NCBI GenBank assembly: GCA_902806565.1
Contig: CADCXA010000041.1
Location: 248,001-312,000 of the forward strand
DNA from: Hypoxylon rubiginosum
Lineage: Eukaryota; Ascomycota; Sordariomycetes; Xylariales; Hypoxylaceae
DNA: 64,000 nucleotides
Direction: 5' to 3'
The position numbers were made by a program, and so were the translations under genes. Below the pieces are notes generated by a model. The model was not told the DNA's origin. It was given only the letters and a program-made list of their open reading frames with translations, and searched no databases. The first letter of the stretch is position 1. Each line of letters begins with the position of its first letter. Positions 12,275 to 24,374 of this stretch are shown here, in pieces.

Positions 12275-13128
12275 CTTAGTGAGCCAGTATGGTGAATATG
12301 GCAGCTCTAAGGTTCCATCTTAAGTCATAGTTTCAATAATGAATTCATGCTAAAGATTCCTAGGTAGGCATGGACAGAACATTTTACATGTTTCGATAAG
12401 AAAAATGAGGGCGGATAGAGTGACAGAATGACGTTGCAATCGTTCTTGAAGCAAGCAGGCTGGCGTCTCCTGCCGACCCTTATTGGCTTACATAGCCACC
12501 CTCCATGCAGGCAACCAGCCAAACTCGCCGAATGCGGAGGTAAGTAAATATTACTAAGACATTTGATTGTAAACTAGAGTCGTATTGAAATATCAATTTC
12601 GTACACCAAAGTTTTAGGCATGGTAAGAGATCAATCAGCTCAATACCTATGAATGAACGCCATGATTATCATCGAGGTATAGGCCTTCTGCATAAGGGGT
12701 TCAAATGACCCTTGCGATTCGAGAGTTAACAACCTTCTGAGGCGACTGCCTTCATGTAATAACCCGGTAAATTGAGATACTTTCATAATCCTGGCCAGCT
12801 TGTATTCGGGCCACGATACGTACCTACCCAGGTAGGCAAGCCAGAGGAGGTGATAGTAGTCAATCGACTAACTCTACAAACTTGCATTATATCTCTTTAA
12901 GTCCAGAATATACTTCGAGATCATTTCATTAGTCCCTTAGACTTATATACGGAAACTACCTAGGTTAGGTAGCCTGGTAGGTAGCGTTAATTGCTCTTCT
13001 TAGCGGCAACGTCGGTTCAATTTCGGGCTTCCTATAAGGCTGTTTCCTAGAGACTCGGCATCCAATAAAGATTCTATGAAGCATAATATCTTACACTTGA
13101 GTTGGCTGGATGACTAATGACCTAAGAA
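12275..13128. other. gene-free spacer with CCTAGGTAGG motifs
   Basis: This contains the promoter side of the NLR-like gene. Short palindromic CCTAGG/AGGTAGG motifs occur near 12357, 12826 and 12957. AT-rich, with only short open frames and no recognisable product. Confidence 0.5.
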
Positions 13129-13153
13129 TAGGTATCGCTACCAAAAGTTTTGT
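13129..13153 (+). repeat. left terminal inverted repeat of the MITE-like element
   Basis: Starts TA then GGTATCGCTACC and ends AGTTTTGT. It is perfectly complementary, in inverted orientation, to 13443-13467. Confidence 0.85.
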
Positions 13154-13465
13154 CAGTAGGGAAAATGACCCGTGTCAGCTGAAAAGGAGTGCTGCCACCT
13201 GCAGGACAGCTGGCGGGAAAGTATACGCTATAATTACAAGGGATATAGTGGATATGGTGGATATAATTAGTGGGTAAGTGTGTTGCAATAATTCTACTTA
13301 TGAGGTGCTTAGTGAGCATACTACGCTATAATCACGGGGGAGCTAGTAGATAAAGGCCCTAATCACTGCTCACAGCTGTTATGTCAGTTGTCGACAGCTC
13401 CAGTTGACAGCAGCGCTCGACAGCTGAAAAAGCCCCCTATTTACAAAACTTTTGGTAGCGATACC
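13131..13465. mobile_element. MITE-like element with 22-bp+ terminal inverted repeats
   Basis: The left end (13131 on) starts GGTATCGCTACC and continues AAAAGTTTTG. The right end (to 13465) is its exact reverse complement, so the arms match perfectly for at least 23 bases, or 25 counting the TA on each side. A TA dinucleotide flanks each end, consistent with the target-site duplication of Tc1/mariner-type elements. The 335-bp interior has no coding capacity. It contains repeated CAGCTGAAAA boxes near both ends (about 13176 and 13426) and a duplicated ACGCTATAAT box (about 13227 and 13323). Non-autonomous element; no transposase in the window. Confidence 0.8.
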
Positions 13466-13467
13466 TA
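13443..13467 (-). repeat. right terminal inverted repeat of the MITE-like element
   Basis: Reads ACAAAACTTTT then GGTAGCGATACC and TA on the plus strand. It is the exact inverted match of 13129-13153. Confidence 0.85.
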
Positions 13468-14060
13468 CCTTCCATAATGGTTATACAATTAATTACCTAC
13501 CTACTTACCTTAGTTATCTAAGGTATGACAACATCAAATAAAATCTTCTCAACGGCCTATACGCGGGGTATAAGTGCCCGTAGTTTCATAGGCTGAGCAA
13601 ATTCGAGCTATTTAGGAGGTAGGTAGACTTTAGGGGGCTATAAACACGGGATATCCATTGCTCTAGTGTGTATCAGCTGTATAGAAACTCCAAAGACCAC
13701 TATGAGTGTTGTAAGAAGTAGTTACCTTCGACTCATCTTGCCAGCTGCGGATAGTGTTGAGTTATGAGCCGCTAAGTTATAATAAGCGACAATACCGATG
13801 ACCAATTTCAGGGGACATATGGCGTGCTCCCATTACATGCATATTATCTAGGGTGATCGTTGCACGAACGACGGCGATCCTCAAATGAATCCTTATCAGG
13901 TATCTTGGAATCTATTACGCGTTATTCTTAGGGCAAGACGCAATTTACTTCGTATGAAAATTGTGAATTGTTATATTTCGGCCAGACTTCCACTTCATTT
14001 CACCTTGCCTACCTCTTATGTAATTCATTCCATACTGATTCATCGGAGAAAAGCTTCAAT
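13468..14060. other. intergenic upstream of the transporter
   Basis: AT-rich spacer with ACCTACCTACTTACC-type sequence at 13495-13515. It should hold the transporter promoter. No gene seen. Confidence 0.5.
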
Positions 14061-15506
14061 ATGGCAGACGTGATAGAACCAAAAGAAACAGCGTCGGGAA
14101 GCCATCTCGGTGCGGAGAATAAGCCTGTTCAAGGTGAGCCAAGGTGTTACTGGGTCGATTCAAGATGAGTTAACTAACCTCGAGCAGTCAAATGGAACCG
14201 ATCAGTGTTTTATAATGCTACCATATTAGGGCTCTGCAGCTTTGCAGCGCCAGGACTATGGGGGGCAATGAACTCCCTCGGTGCCGGTGGCGGCCAATCG
14301 CCCTATCTTGTCAATACCGGGAACGCCCTTACCTTTTGCCTCATGGTTGTCTCCTGCTGGTTTACGAGCGGAATTATCAGGTACATCGGTATTAAGGGTG
14401 CCCTCTTTGTTGGCACCATCGGCTACGCCCCGTATAGCGCCGGACTATACTTGAACAATCGATACGGCGTCGAATGGCTTGTGATTGTCGGGGCCGCCTT
14501 CTGCGGAATATCTGCAGGCATATTCTGGGCCGCGGAAGCAGCCATAGCCATTGCATATCCTGAGCCTCGCAACCGGGGACGAATGGTCGCTTACTGGCTG
14601 ACCTGGACTCGAATTGGACAGATTCTAGGTGGTGCTGTCAACTTAGGCCTGAATGCAGACCGCAGCGGAGCCGGGAAAGTCTCCTACACCGTATATATTA
14701 TATTCATTGCTCTACAGGCAAGCGGAACACTAGTTGCCCTGTTCCTCAACCGTCCGTCCCAGGTTCAACGCCGCAATGGTACGCCCGTTGAGCTCACCAT
14801 CTTCGACAACCCCTGGCAAGAAATCAAGGCCACAACGAAGACCTTCTTCACCAGGAAGTTTCTCTTTATCGTTCTCTGGATTGGCCAGGGCGTCTACTCG
14901 GAAGCGGTCTTCTTCACTTACAACGCTCTCTGGTTCAGCGTGAGAGCAAGAGCCCTCGGCTCGTTCTTATCGGGGATTGTAGCCGTTATCTGCGGAAATC
15001 TCCTCGGCTTATGGTTGGACCAACACCACATACCTCTCAAGAAAAGATCTCGATCAGCCTTCGCGGTTATCATGACCTTACAGGGAGCGTGGTGGTTGTG
15101 GCTCGCCATAAACGTTACCGAATTTCGCCGCACTCAACCAATCTTCGACTGGAGTGATCCCGGTTTCGGAAGGGCATTTGGTGTTTTCGTCTTCCTGGTG
15201 TCCGGCTTCCAGCTCAACTATAACTTCTCCTACTTCATAATCGATCAGATATCCACTAGCCCTCAAGAGACCATCCGACTCGCCGCTCTTCTCCGAGGAA
15301 CGGAATCGGCTTGGCAGGCTGTCAGCTATGGACTGAATGCGATACCCATCATTGCTGCCGTAGGCGGTCCCTATATCAACTTCGGTCTATGGGGCATCTC
15401 TATAGTACCAGCTTGGCTTATAATCAAAGACTTTGGTACCAGCAGCGGGAAAGGCGATGAGGAGAGCCGAATTGAAGTCCAAGGGGAAGAGCTTCGGAAG
15501 GATTAA
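14061..15506 (+). CDS. UNC-93-like MFS membrane transporter
   Basis: Exons 14061-14133 and 14188-15506 give 463 aa. The intron (GTGAGC ... TAACTAACCTCGAGCAG) has a textbook branch site. The short first exon encodes a polar cytosolic tail. The second holds about 11-12 hydrophobic helices starting at VFYNATILGLCSF, with conserved-looking pieces such as FWAAEAAIAIAYPEP and TWTRIGQILGG that are typical of fungal UNC-93/DUF895-type major facilitator proteins. Likely plasma-membrane permease; the substrate is unknown. It lies 531 bp upstream of a TauD-type dioxygenase gene on the same strand, which suggests uptake of the substrate of that enzyme, but this is inference. Confidence 0.87.
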
Positions 15507-16037
15507 GTTACAATCAAGTTTATGCGTAAGCTCCTTGGGTAGTTGATGTTTGGTCTCAATGTTGGGGGTGTTTCTTTGGAGTGCGCATCTCCTTTCAATC
15601 AGATATCATAGAAGTCTTCCTAGAGGTACCTCATTGTAGTGTACTATCGACCACACCAAAGTCGCATCTATTACCTAGAATTTAATATTAGTGAGTATAA
15701 TAGCTATGTTGTTTCACAAGACTTCCCATGACTAAGACTATTTCTATATTTTTCGGGAGTTTCCGTAGCTTACCATTGAAGTTGGTAGGTCTTGGAGACT
15801 GGTGTGATCGCGGCCATTCCTTGCGCCATCGACAAGCGCAACCTCACGGAGCTTAGCGATCTATCAACCTATACCGGCTCTCTATCTAATAGGTTGATTG
15901 CATGCGCACGTCATATTTAGTCTCCAACTCCGCTTCTAGAACAGAAGCATATATAATCCATAATGAGGAGAGTGCAGCAGCGTCGAACTTTCGTATAATT
16001 AATAGGACACTGTAATATTCTGTCATTATCTCGCGAA
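15507..16037. other. intergenic between transporter and dioxygenase
   Basis: 531 bp holding the transporter 3' end and the dioxygenase promoter. No additional gene or repeat was recognised. Confidence 0.5.
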
Positions 16038-17221
16038 ATGTCTGCCGGCCTTGAAGCTCTGAAGCACATCTCTCCGGACTCCGGATTTCCGGTCGCTATC
16101 CATCCGCACTTCTCGGACAAGATCAAGAACCATATCCCTCCAGATCCACTCCGGGAGGAAATAGTCCCGGACAGGGACAGAGCTGCGTTCGCAGATCCCG
16201 AGAAAAAGGCGCTTTTCGCAGTCGCTAAACGGGTTGATTTGACAGAGTCAATTGGCACCGTCTTGGAAAATGTGCAGTTATCTCAACTGAATACCCAGCA
16301 GCTCGATGAGCTCGCACTGCTCGTCAACGAGCGCGGCGTGGTATTCTTTCGCAACCAGGACTTGACGACCGATCAACAGATAAAGTTGTTCGAGCACTAC
16401 GGCGTGCTGGATCGCCACCCAGCGCAGAAGGACCAAAGGCATGTCGTGATTCGCGGAAGCCGAGAAGACCACCGCGAGATTCTCAAGTACACCCCGTGGC
16501 CTTCCGGCGAGTGGCATGCCGATACGTCGTTCGAAATCAACCCCCCTTCCTATTCTCTCCTACGAATGGAGGAGCACCCGCCCGTCGGAGGCGACACCGC
16601 TTGGGTATCCGGCTACGGCCTCTACGACGCGCTGAGCGACGCGATGAAGAAGTTCGTGGAAGGCTTGCATGCCGTGCACACCTCGCGGCTGCAGTACGAC
16701 ACGATCCTGGATCTATGGGGCGTTGGCCCGAACCGCCCCCCTATTGATAGCCACCATCCCGCCGTCAGGACCCACCCGGTAACCGGACTCAAGGCGTTGA
16801 ACGTGAACACGGGGTTCGTTACCGGCTTCGCGGAGCTCAAGAAGTACGAGTCGGATAAGCTCCTAGACTTCTTCCAATACCACCTTCATTCCGCGGACGA
16901 CCACTCCGTCCGGTGGAAGTGGGACGTCGGTAGCGTTGCGATGTGGGACAACCGATGCGTGCTGCACCGGGTCATCCCCGGCTCGTACGAAGCGCCCCGA
17001 AGGGGCATCCGCACGACGGTTTTCGGAGAGAAGCGTACGTAATTGCTGTGACGCTCGTAGATTCCGAATTCCACTGGTTCGCTAACCGTTTTTTTGCAGC
17101 ATATTTCGACCCGGCCAGTGAGGGGAGGGCTGAAAGGGAGCGACGACTCAAGGAGACGGCGGCCAACGGACAACCCTACGACTCGAATGTCAAGGAGAAC
17201 CTAGTTAATACGCCCGCCTGA
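16038..17221 (+). CDS. TauD-type 2-oxoglutarate/Fe(II) dioxygenase
   Basis: Exons 16038-17034 and 17100-17221 give 372 aa. The 65-nt intron (GTACGT...TTTTTTTGCAG) leads into a short C-terminal exon encoding a charged tail (about 41 residues). The iron-binding facial triad is visible: H160-x-D162 in GEWHADTSFE and H310 in NRCVLHRVIPG. The 2-oxoglutarate-binding arginine is probably in RGIRTTVF (about residue 325). The length and the opening motif (ERGVVFFRNQDL) fit fungal alpha-ketoglutarate-dependent sulfonate/taurine dioxygenases, which release sulfite from sulfonates. Related enzymes take other substrates, so the reaction is a family-level call. It sits between a transporter and a double-cluster regulator, all on the plus strand. 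Confidence 0.9.
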
Positions 17222-18959
17222 AAATAGGAGATGATCGAGGAGTTTAGTGGACTTGGTGTGTGAAAGCAGTCTATACCTAGAGACAGTTTTGAATCTTGTT
17301 GATACACGTACAGCCTAGACTTACTGCGACTTACTCGCTGCATATGAAATGCTTTTAGCCCCTTTTCGAAAATGAGGGAGTGTAAGGTGTAAGTTGTGAA
17401 CTATGTCAGTTTCCTCACCCGTCTGTATAATCAGTTACAACCTCAGGACTGAAAATTACAAGCCGAGATCAACGTTACTACCTCATATATTATTAGGCAA
17501 AAGTTGGGCAGTCATTGAAAACCATGTCTTGGTGTCTTACTTAGGTCTAGGAGGTAGTTTCAGGGTGCTAGTGTCTTAGTAAGCCATGATAGGGGTTCAA
17601 AACTTGCCCTCTAGTATGTACATAATAGACGGTAATGCTACAGTATAATTAGATCTAAGGTAGATAAGATAAGATTAGAAAGTAAAAGTCCAATACGACT
17701 TTCAAGATTTTTAGTCATTTTTTCTTTTCGGAATTGGTCGGTGTTTTTTTGGGCGCAAACACGTTTACATTGGCTGATTGGCTGATAAACCTCGGTTGTC
17801 GGTTCGGTTGTCGGGATCTGTTGGACGTGGACGGCACACGGGTGATTTAGTCTAACTTACGTGATTCTTGTACAAAATTGGGTGATTTATCATGAAGGAG
17901 GACACCTTTTTTAAATCTCCTTGCTCTTCCATTTCGCCAGCCATCCCGAAATTTCCCACAAGGTACTATAATATGGATGATTGTTGAATCGGGAAATTCA
18001 GAGATTGAAGTATTCTCAGATCTCAACTTTAGCAATCTAACAACAACCGGCTTAGAAACAACACTAATGCGTGCGAACTCGATTCGTCTCACGCGAACCC
18101 CAGAAAATAGTTCTGGGGCTAGGTGCTGCTAAGAGATTTCTAGGTTAGCTGGTTAGATACGTAACATGACACATTGTTCAACCTCTTGAAGGAACCGAAG
18201 ACCTATCCTGCCTATCTCGGTGTAGACGTAATAGTGCAGTACTAGAAAGGTGCCCTTGCTGTTCTTTATACGCCCCTTTAGATATATCGCAATCTACTAT
18301 AGTCTTTCGCTAAAGCATACGAGGACAGGTGCATGCATTATTACTAGGTTACATCCATCACTTTAGACGTACCTCTTATTCTACTTCGACTCGCCGTCAA
18401 CGTGATCTTGAGGTTAGAAGTCCTGGATGTCGACACTTTATATCCAGTCTCATGATTTATTATCTACCTAGGTAGATGTTCAGATGTTGACTGCTCTTCA
18501 AAGCCTTCTTGATGACGTAGCTATTATAAGAATCAGCTAAAAGCTAGGACTGCGTGGTCGCGTGGTCGCTGTGTTATAGGAGGCTTTCAGTGGACTAGGT
18601 GGATTAGTTCCTTGTAGTCTAGGCCACCTAGGCCTGAGCAACCTGACAATCCTAGCGCGATAGGCACAGGTTTTAGTCAAATCAGGGAGCTCGCCGCTTT
18701 CGCCGGGTCCCCGCCATTTGGTATTTTCCAACGTGAAATTCCCTCCAATTTCAAACATTTACTTATCAATGGCCTGTCTTTGTGATTAATCCTCATAGCG
18801 TAACATGTCCACCCGTAATAACGCAATAACGCAATAACGCAATACCGCCATTTCCAAATATCGAACCCCGGTCTCAGTCTATGAAGCAGCTACATATGTA
18901 GTTATTACACTCTTAAGACGCACCGCCGATACTCATGTGGAAGTTCAAGATCCGGGAGA
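17222..18959. other. long intergenic region before regulator
   Basis: 1.7 kb, AT-rich in its first half, with short open frames only. It contains a small tandem repeat (18814-18846) and an ACCTAGGTAG motif at about 18468. It should hold the promoter of the double-zinc-cluster regulator. No RNA gene recognised. Confidence 0.5.
18814..18846. repeat. tandem repeat, unit AATAACGC
   Basis: About four copies of an 8-bp unit, the last diverged (AATACCGC). It lies about 115 bp upstream of the regulator start. Confidence 0.8.
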
Positions 18960-21377
18960 ATGGATCTCGAAGATATGAGCGTGCAGATGGTGGCCGCAGA
19001 CACAGCAGCTGAGGTCGCAGCAGACGTCGCTGCGGCCGATCCCTCGAACAGACACCCCAAAAAATCCAGTCAGACTTGCATTCCCTGTAGGGTGCGAAAA
19101 GTACGCTGCGATGGCCGTCGCGATGTTTGTCAGAACTGCGAGCGATTGGGATTTACCTGTTCATTCCAGGACGCCGCCTCACCCAGCCAGGATCCCGAGA
19201 GCCTGACTTCCTTTACCCTTCCCCGGAGACGTGTGAGATTAGCCTGTGCCAATTGTCACTCTCGAAAAGCTAGATGTAGTGGTGAGACTCCCAAATGCGC
19301 GAGGTGTCAAGCCCAAGGCATCGAGTGCGTCTACAAACCAACAAAACGATCCGCCGGCGTAAATAACGCCGCCCAGCAAACGCACCAAGGCACCGATTCC
19401 GAGATTGAGTCCGTTACTTCTGAACCACCAGAAAAACGAGTAATGACCAGCAAGGACAGTCAAGGTTCGCATCATGGACCTCAAGGATCAGAGCAGCACA
19501 ATTTTGAGCCTAATGGCGTCTCGACGTCTTCGGGATCCAGTCATGAGCCGTACGTACCTGCTGTATATGATTACTCTGCATCGTCGTACGTATACTGATA
19601 ATGACATTAGGCTTGTGTTTCCCGACGAGGCTCTGATACAGCGGACATTTAACAATTTCTTTCGTTATATTCATCATGTCCCCATTTTCTCATTCCTCCA
19701 TCGTGCCTCGCTCATGCAACGTTATCACGCTGGCATGATGGATAAGGCACTTCTGCTCGCCTTAGTGGGTATTACTTCGCTGCTCATGGATTTGGGTCCC
19801 GGCACACGTGAGTATGGTTTTAGATGCATCGACGAATGCCAAACTATGGTGCTCCAGGATCTTGAGAACCCATCGACCATCAAAATCCAGGCTCTCGTTC
19901 TCGTCATGAAGCATCGCATGCTGTCGCGGAAATTTACTACCGCCTTCATGCTGGCAGCTACTGCTACACGATTCGCCTACGCACTTCGACTGAATTATGA
20001 AAACTCCAATCTATGCTTCCTAGCACGGGAATCTCGAAGGCGATTGATGTGGGCGCTTCTTACTATAGACTCGGGCATCAACGGCGGATGCTTAGATTTT
20101 ACGCTGATGCCGTCCGAATCTATGCATATCCAACTTCCATGCACCGAACGCAACTTCGAGTTTGATCTCCCCCAAGTGACCGAATACCTCCGTCCCGTTC
20201 CCACTCGGCCGTTCCCGGACGATGTTGGCTCATTGGCACTCCATGTGCGGCTTTTATGGATGAGGAGCAGAGTACTGTACTGCACTAAAAATGTGCTAGG
20301 TATGCCAGAGTCTGAGCATGCTCAACTCCCAGAGCTGGTCAAGGTCCTTTCGGAAGAACTCGCCGGCTTCAACGATCACTTACCAGCCTCTTTCAAGTTT
20401 TCCGAGAGCAATCTTCAGTTACGTGCTTACTCCCCACGACTCTGCGTGTATATCATGATTCACGTATGGTGGCGGCAGTGCTACTGCGATCTTTATCGAA
20501 TGTTCATTGTGGGACTCAAGGAAGCGCTGCCGCAATCGGGTTTAAACCGATTAGACCCTCAGTTCGTATCATACTGTGCGCGGCAATGCTACGAACACGC
20601 TTTCGCTATGGCAGATATCTTCAAGTTGGTCTTATCTCTTGATGGAGGTCTCCCAGTCACCGACCTTGACCTTCCGGTTTGCGCGTACCAGTGTGCTCGA
20701 ATCGTTTACTTTGCCTACCAAACGAACCAGGGGGATATTGGATTAACTTCTAACCAAGTTCAAGAACTCGGAATGAGATGCCTCACAGTGGCCAAATCGA
20801 TGGATCATGTTCCGGCTGGTGCTTCTATCGTAAGTTTCAATATCTTGAAATATTTTGTGACCATTACTGAACATAGATGTCGTTATAGGTTGCGGACCTT
20901 GAGAAGTTGATTGCTCGGGGCCTCTCTGCAGATGGTACCCCGAATCGTCCGGAGAGCCCAAATTCCGGTGGAGGCAATCTTGTGCCTCACCATATCTTAC
21001 CTCATCACAGCCCGATCCAACAAATGCAAGTTGTCGACGAAGGCGGGTTTGCTAGTATTCCCATCCTATCTCCTACGGCTCATATTACCTCTCCGCAAGG
21101 AAGCTCGATATCCACCCCGATCACACATACCCGTCCAGCACCACAGCGTACCCGAGGATCCCCGCTCCCAGGTACTCCGATTGGCGACTTCAACATGAGT
21201 AAATCGAATCTACCTTCTACTATGCCGTCCGATGGAGTAGACAACAATAACGCGTTCGAAGGTGCGCTAGACGGTTTCGATGTTAACTTCGAATCGTTCG
21301 GCAGTACCGGACTTGAGTCCGCATCATGGTTCTCCAACGACTGGCTGAATAATGAATTCTCACAAACGGCAGTCTGA
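18960..21377 (+). CDS. regulator with two tandem Zn(II)2Cys6 clusters
   Basis: Exons 18960-19549, 19611-20829 and 20889-21377 give 765 aa. Two complete zinc clusters lie in the first exon. Cluster 1 uses C40, C43, C50, C57, C60 and C67; cluster 2 uses C96, C99, C106, C113, C116 and C123. Both have identical CX2CX6CX6CX2CX6C spacing. The second exon matches the fungal transcription factor middle homology region (FFRYIHHVPIFSFLH; later RRRLMWALLTID). The C-terminus is acidic and Asn/Ser-rich, as in activation domains. Introns are 61 and 59 nt (GTACGT and GTAAGT donors), and phases close. Fungal regulators normally carry one such cluster, so the tandem pair is unusual. Position suggests control of the adjacent transporter and dioxygenase. 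Confidence 0.88.
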
Positions 21378-22979
21378 TCACGATGGCCTAAATGGGATTT
21401 ATTCTTAACCGAGAGTCTGGGCTGTGCATGCTTCAGACCAACAACTGCATTCCTATGTTGTTTGGAGAATTTCCATCGCTAATGTTATCGGCACTCTCAC
21501 CGGTCGTGCTTGGCAATTTGATGGTTGCTACCGCTCTTATTAGCCAGAAAGGGCTAATGATACGGGGGACCGTGACATTTCCAAGGAAATTTCGGTACGG
21601 CTATGTCTATCCTAAAATGACGTTTCTAAAGAATTCGACTCTGGACGAGACCAGGTAGCAGACTTTGGTGCACCATAACCACTGCCACGGCCAGCAATCC
21701 GAGTCCCTCGAGCCTGAGATGACGGCTATTCCCCAGGATACCGCGTCGATGAGCTCGACGAGGGCAATTGATCCAGTGAAGTATCTTTGGATGCCCTAGG
21801 CTAAACTTATCTCGATGTTAGCCAAGGCCAAGCTCAGCCGCTCATGACTTGCAGTGTAACACGCTGTTTTACCACTAGAGTTGGAACACCTTCAGGTTCT
21901 ACAGCATTTGTGGGTGTTTACGACCGACTGAGGTAACATTTTCGTGATCTATCTTGGCAATGATATTTAAATCGATCACATTTATGAACAAGTCAATCTA
22001 GCGAACATGGGTCAGCTCAATATCGAATATCAACTGCGAATATTATCAAATTGTACGTCAATCGAAGAAGCTGGCTTGTTTGGCCTGTTTCAAGACAAGT
22101 GGGATCATTTTGCTACCTACTTGATTCATCGTTTTCTCAACAAACCGAAAATTGCCGGGGCAGAATTAAGTCAGGCTCGCAATTTCTTAGGCCAGGTTAT
22201 CCTAATACTCTAAGAGTATTATATTGGCACTGATTGACACGGGTTAGGTTGACGGTCTGGTCTGGTCTGGTCTGAGAACAGATGCCCAGACAGACTGGCT
22301 CGCCCATACATTTCATCTACGGTTATGATTAGAAATAGCCAGATTCGATACCCTAACGCAGACAAACACGGTCTCGTTGTTTTAAAACTAGGGACGATAC
22401 ACGATGACAGTCGAGGAATGACCATCAACGCGAGAGAGGATTCCTGGGGAATGACTTACGAGGGATTACTTGGCTACGTGGACCAACATATTGACCATGT
22501 AACTACTAGTTATATGATAAAGTTAGCATGTAACAAGTAATCACTTATACTAGGGAGAGGGATGAACTTCTCTCTGTCGTCCAACAACTGCTGTAGCCAA
22601 CTCCCTCCCCGTTTACTTTACACACAGTATATCAACATCCTTTAGTAGAGGCTACGCTATAGCTTACACGCAGAAATTAAATGAAGACCCAGAATATTCT
22701 ATAAAAAAACCAACTGGTTGTGTATTTTATTCAGATTCTTGAGTTACATATAGGTATGCCATGCCATGACTTCAATTTTTGGTGGACGAAATTGGTATTA
22801 GGTACCTAGGTACCTTAGCCCCTAAACGCACTAAACGATTCTGCCCAAACTCGCCGCCAAAACTTTTTGTTGCCCCACGAAATTCACAAGACGAAAATCG
22901 CAACCCCACCATCCAGATACCAGCACTATCTTAGGTACGACGCAATCTAGATCTGGGTCTACACAGCAAGCAGAGTAAG
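21378..22979. other. intergenic, no convincing gene
   Basis: 1.6 kb with a few 60-90-codon frames lacking motifs. It shows a near-palindrome AATACTCT/AGAGTATT at about 22204-22220, a (TCTGG)4 run at 22255-22274 and a GGTACCTAGGTACC motif at 22801. The last part should be the NOB1 promoter. Confidence 0.5.
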
Positions 22980-24374
22980 ATGGAAGCGACAGAATCCCAG
23001 AAAACCGCAGATGCCTCACAGCCGGAGAATGCGCCCACGGAATTAATAGAAGCCATTCCCTCAAAACCTATCCATTCCCTCGTCGTCGATACCGGTCCCC
23101 TCATCAAGAACGACCCTTCTGTGAGCACCCTCATCGCTCAGGCGCACGAGCTCTACACGATACCCTCCGTCATCTCTGAAATCCGCGATGCCGCTACTAA
23201 GGCGCGCATCGAAACTACGCTTCTTCCCTTTCTAAAACTCCGCAACCCAAAACCCGAAAGTGTCAAGTTTGTCACCGACTTTGCGCGGCGCACCGGTGAC
23301 CTTGAAGTCCTGAGCAGACCGGATGTACACCTGATCGCCCTTACGTATGAGTTGGAGTGCGAGAGAAATGGAGGTGATTGGCGGCTAAGAAAGACGCCTG
23401 TACAGAAAAGTGTAAACGGGAAGGCGCCGACGCGAGAGACGGGAGAAAAACAGAACGATGCGGTAGACCAAAAGGAAGACGGTGCTGACGATACGGGACC
23501 AGAAGAAATAGTTGGTGATCAAGATGGAGCGGAAGAGCAAACCACATCAGAACTGAACACATTAGAAGACAGTTCAAAGGTAGAACCTGAGGCACGAGAA
23601 CAACCGACTATTCAACAAGAGACAGTAACCCAAGCGCTAGATACCCTAAGCCTAGAGCCATCTGCGCCGCCGACGGCAGATACCGTACCGAAAGACGCTG
23701 CCACAGCTGAGACAAAAGCATCCGAAGAACAGGCCGATGACGACGAAGGCTGGATTACGCCCTCGAACCTTAAGAAACACCAAGCCAAAGACCAGCTCTC
23801 CGCGCCTGGGCAACCAATCCAGAAGTTCCTACAGGCGGCCTTGCTCACATCCGACTACGCCATGCAGAACGTGGCCCTACGAATAAACCTGAACCTAATA
23901 TCACCGAACCTGGCCCGCATCACGCGCGTCAAGACGTGGGTGCTGCGGTGCCACGGGTGCTTCCAGATCACGCGGGACACGTCGAAGCAGTTCTGCCCGC
24001 GGTGCGGGCAGCCCACACTCACCCGCGTGAGCTGCTCGACGGACTCCGCGGGCCACTTCGCCGTGCACCTGAAGAAGAACTTCCAGTGGAACAACCGGGG
24101 CAACGTGTACAGCGTGCCGAAGCCGGTAGCCGGGACGTCCAACGGCAAGGCCCGGGGCCCCGGGGGCGGCAAGGGAGGCTGGGGCCGGGAGCTGATCCTG
24201 GCCGAGGACCAGAAGGAGTACGTACAGAAGGCTACGGACCGGCGGAGGACCCGGCAGAGGGACCTCATGGACGAGGACTACCTGCCGGGCATACTGACGG
24301 GGGACCGGAGCGGGGGCGCGCCGGGCAGGATACGGGTTGGGGCGGGACGGAGCGTGAATTCGAAGAAGCGGTAG
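22980..24374 (+). CDS. NOB1: NOB1, 20S pre-rRNA D-site endonuclease
   Basis: Single exon, 464 aa, in line with fungal Nob1. An N-terminal PIN nuclease domain begins at SLVVDTGPLIKND (acidic D in the first motif) and runs to about residue 135 (PDVHLIALTYELE). A long acidic low-complexity insert rich in E, D, Q and T (about 140-250) follows, with the conserved DDDEGWITPSN just after it. The zinc ribbon with paired CHGC and CPRC is near 320-345, and the C-terminus is basic and Gly/Arg-rich. Nob1 cleaves 20S pre-rRNA at site D in cytoplasmic pre-40S particles to give 18S rRNA. The gene faces NOP10 tail to tail, 454 bp apart. Confidence 0.96.
   Translation: MEATESQKTADASQPENAPTELIEAIPSKPIHSLVVDTGPLIKNDPSVSTLIAQAHELYTIPSVISEIRDAATKARIETTLLPFLKLRNPKPESVKFVTDFARRTGDLEVLSRPDVHLIALTYELECERNGGDWRLRKTPVQKSVNGKAPTRETGEKQNDAVDQKEDGADDTGPEEIVGDQDGAEEQTTSELNTLEDSSKVEPEAREQPTIQQETVTQALDTLSLEPSAPPTADTVPKDAATAETKASEEQADDDEGWITPSNLKKHQAKDQLSAPGQPIQKFLQAALLTSDYAMQNVALRINLNLISPNLARITRVKTWVLRCHGCFQITRDTSKQFCPRCGQPTLTRVSCSTDSAGHFAVHLKKNFQWNNRGNVYSVPKPVAGTSNGKARGPGGGKGGWGRELILAEDQKEYVQKATDRRRTRQRDLMDEDYLPGILTGDRSGGAPGRIRVGAGRSVNSKKR

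Noticed and set aside
22007..22213. 68-codon plus-strand frame
   Set aside because: No motif, poor context, and ends in a local palindrome; treated as chance.
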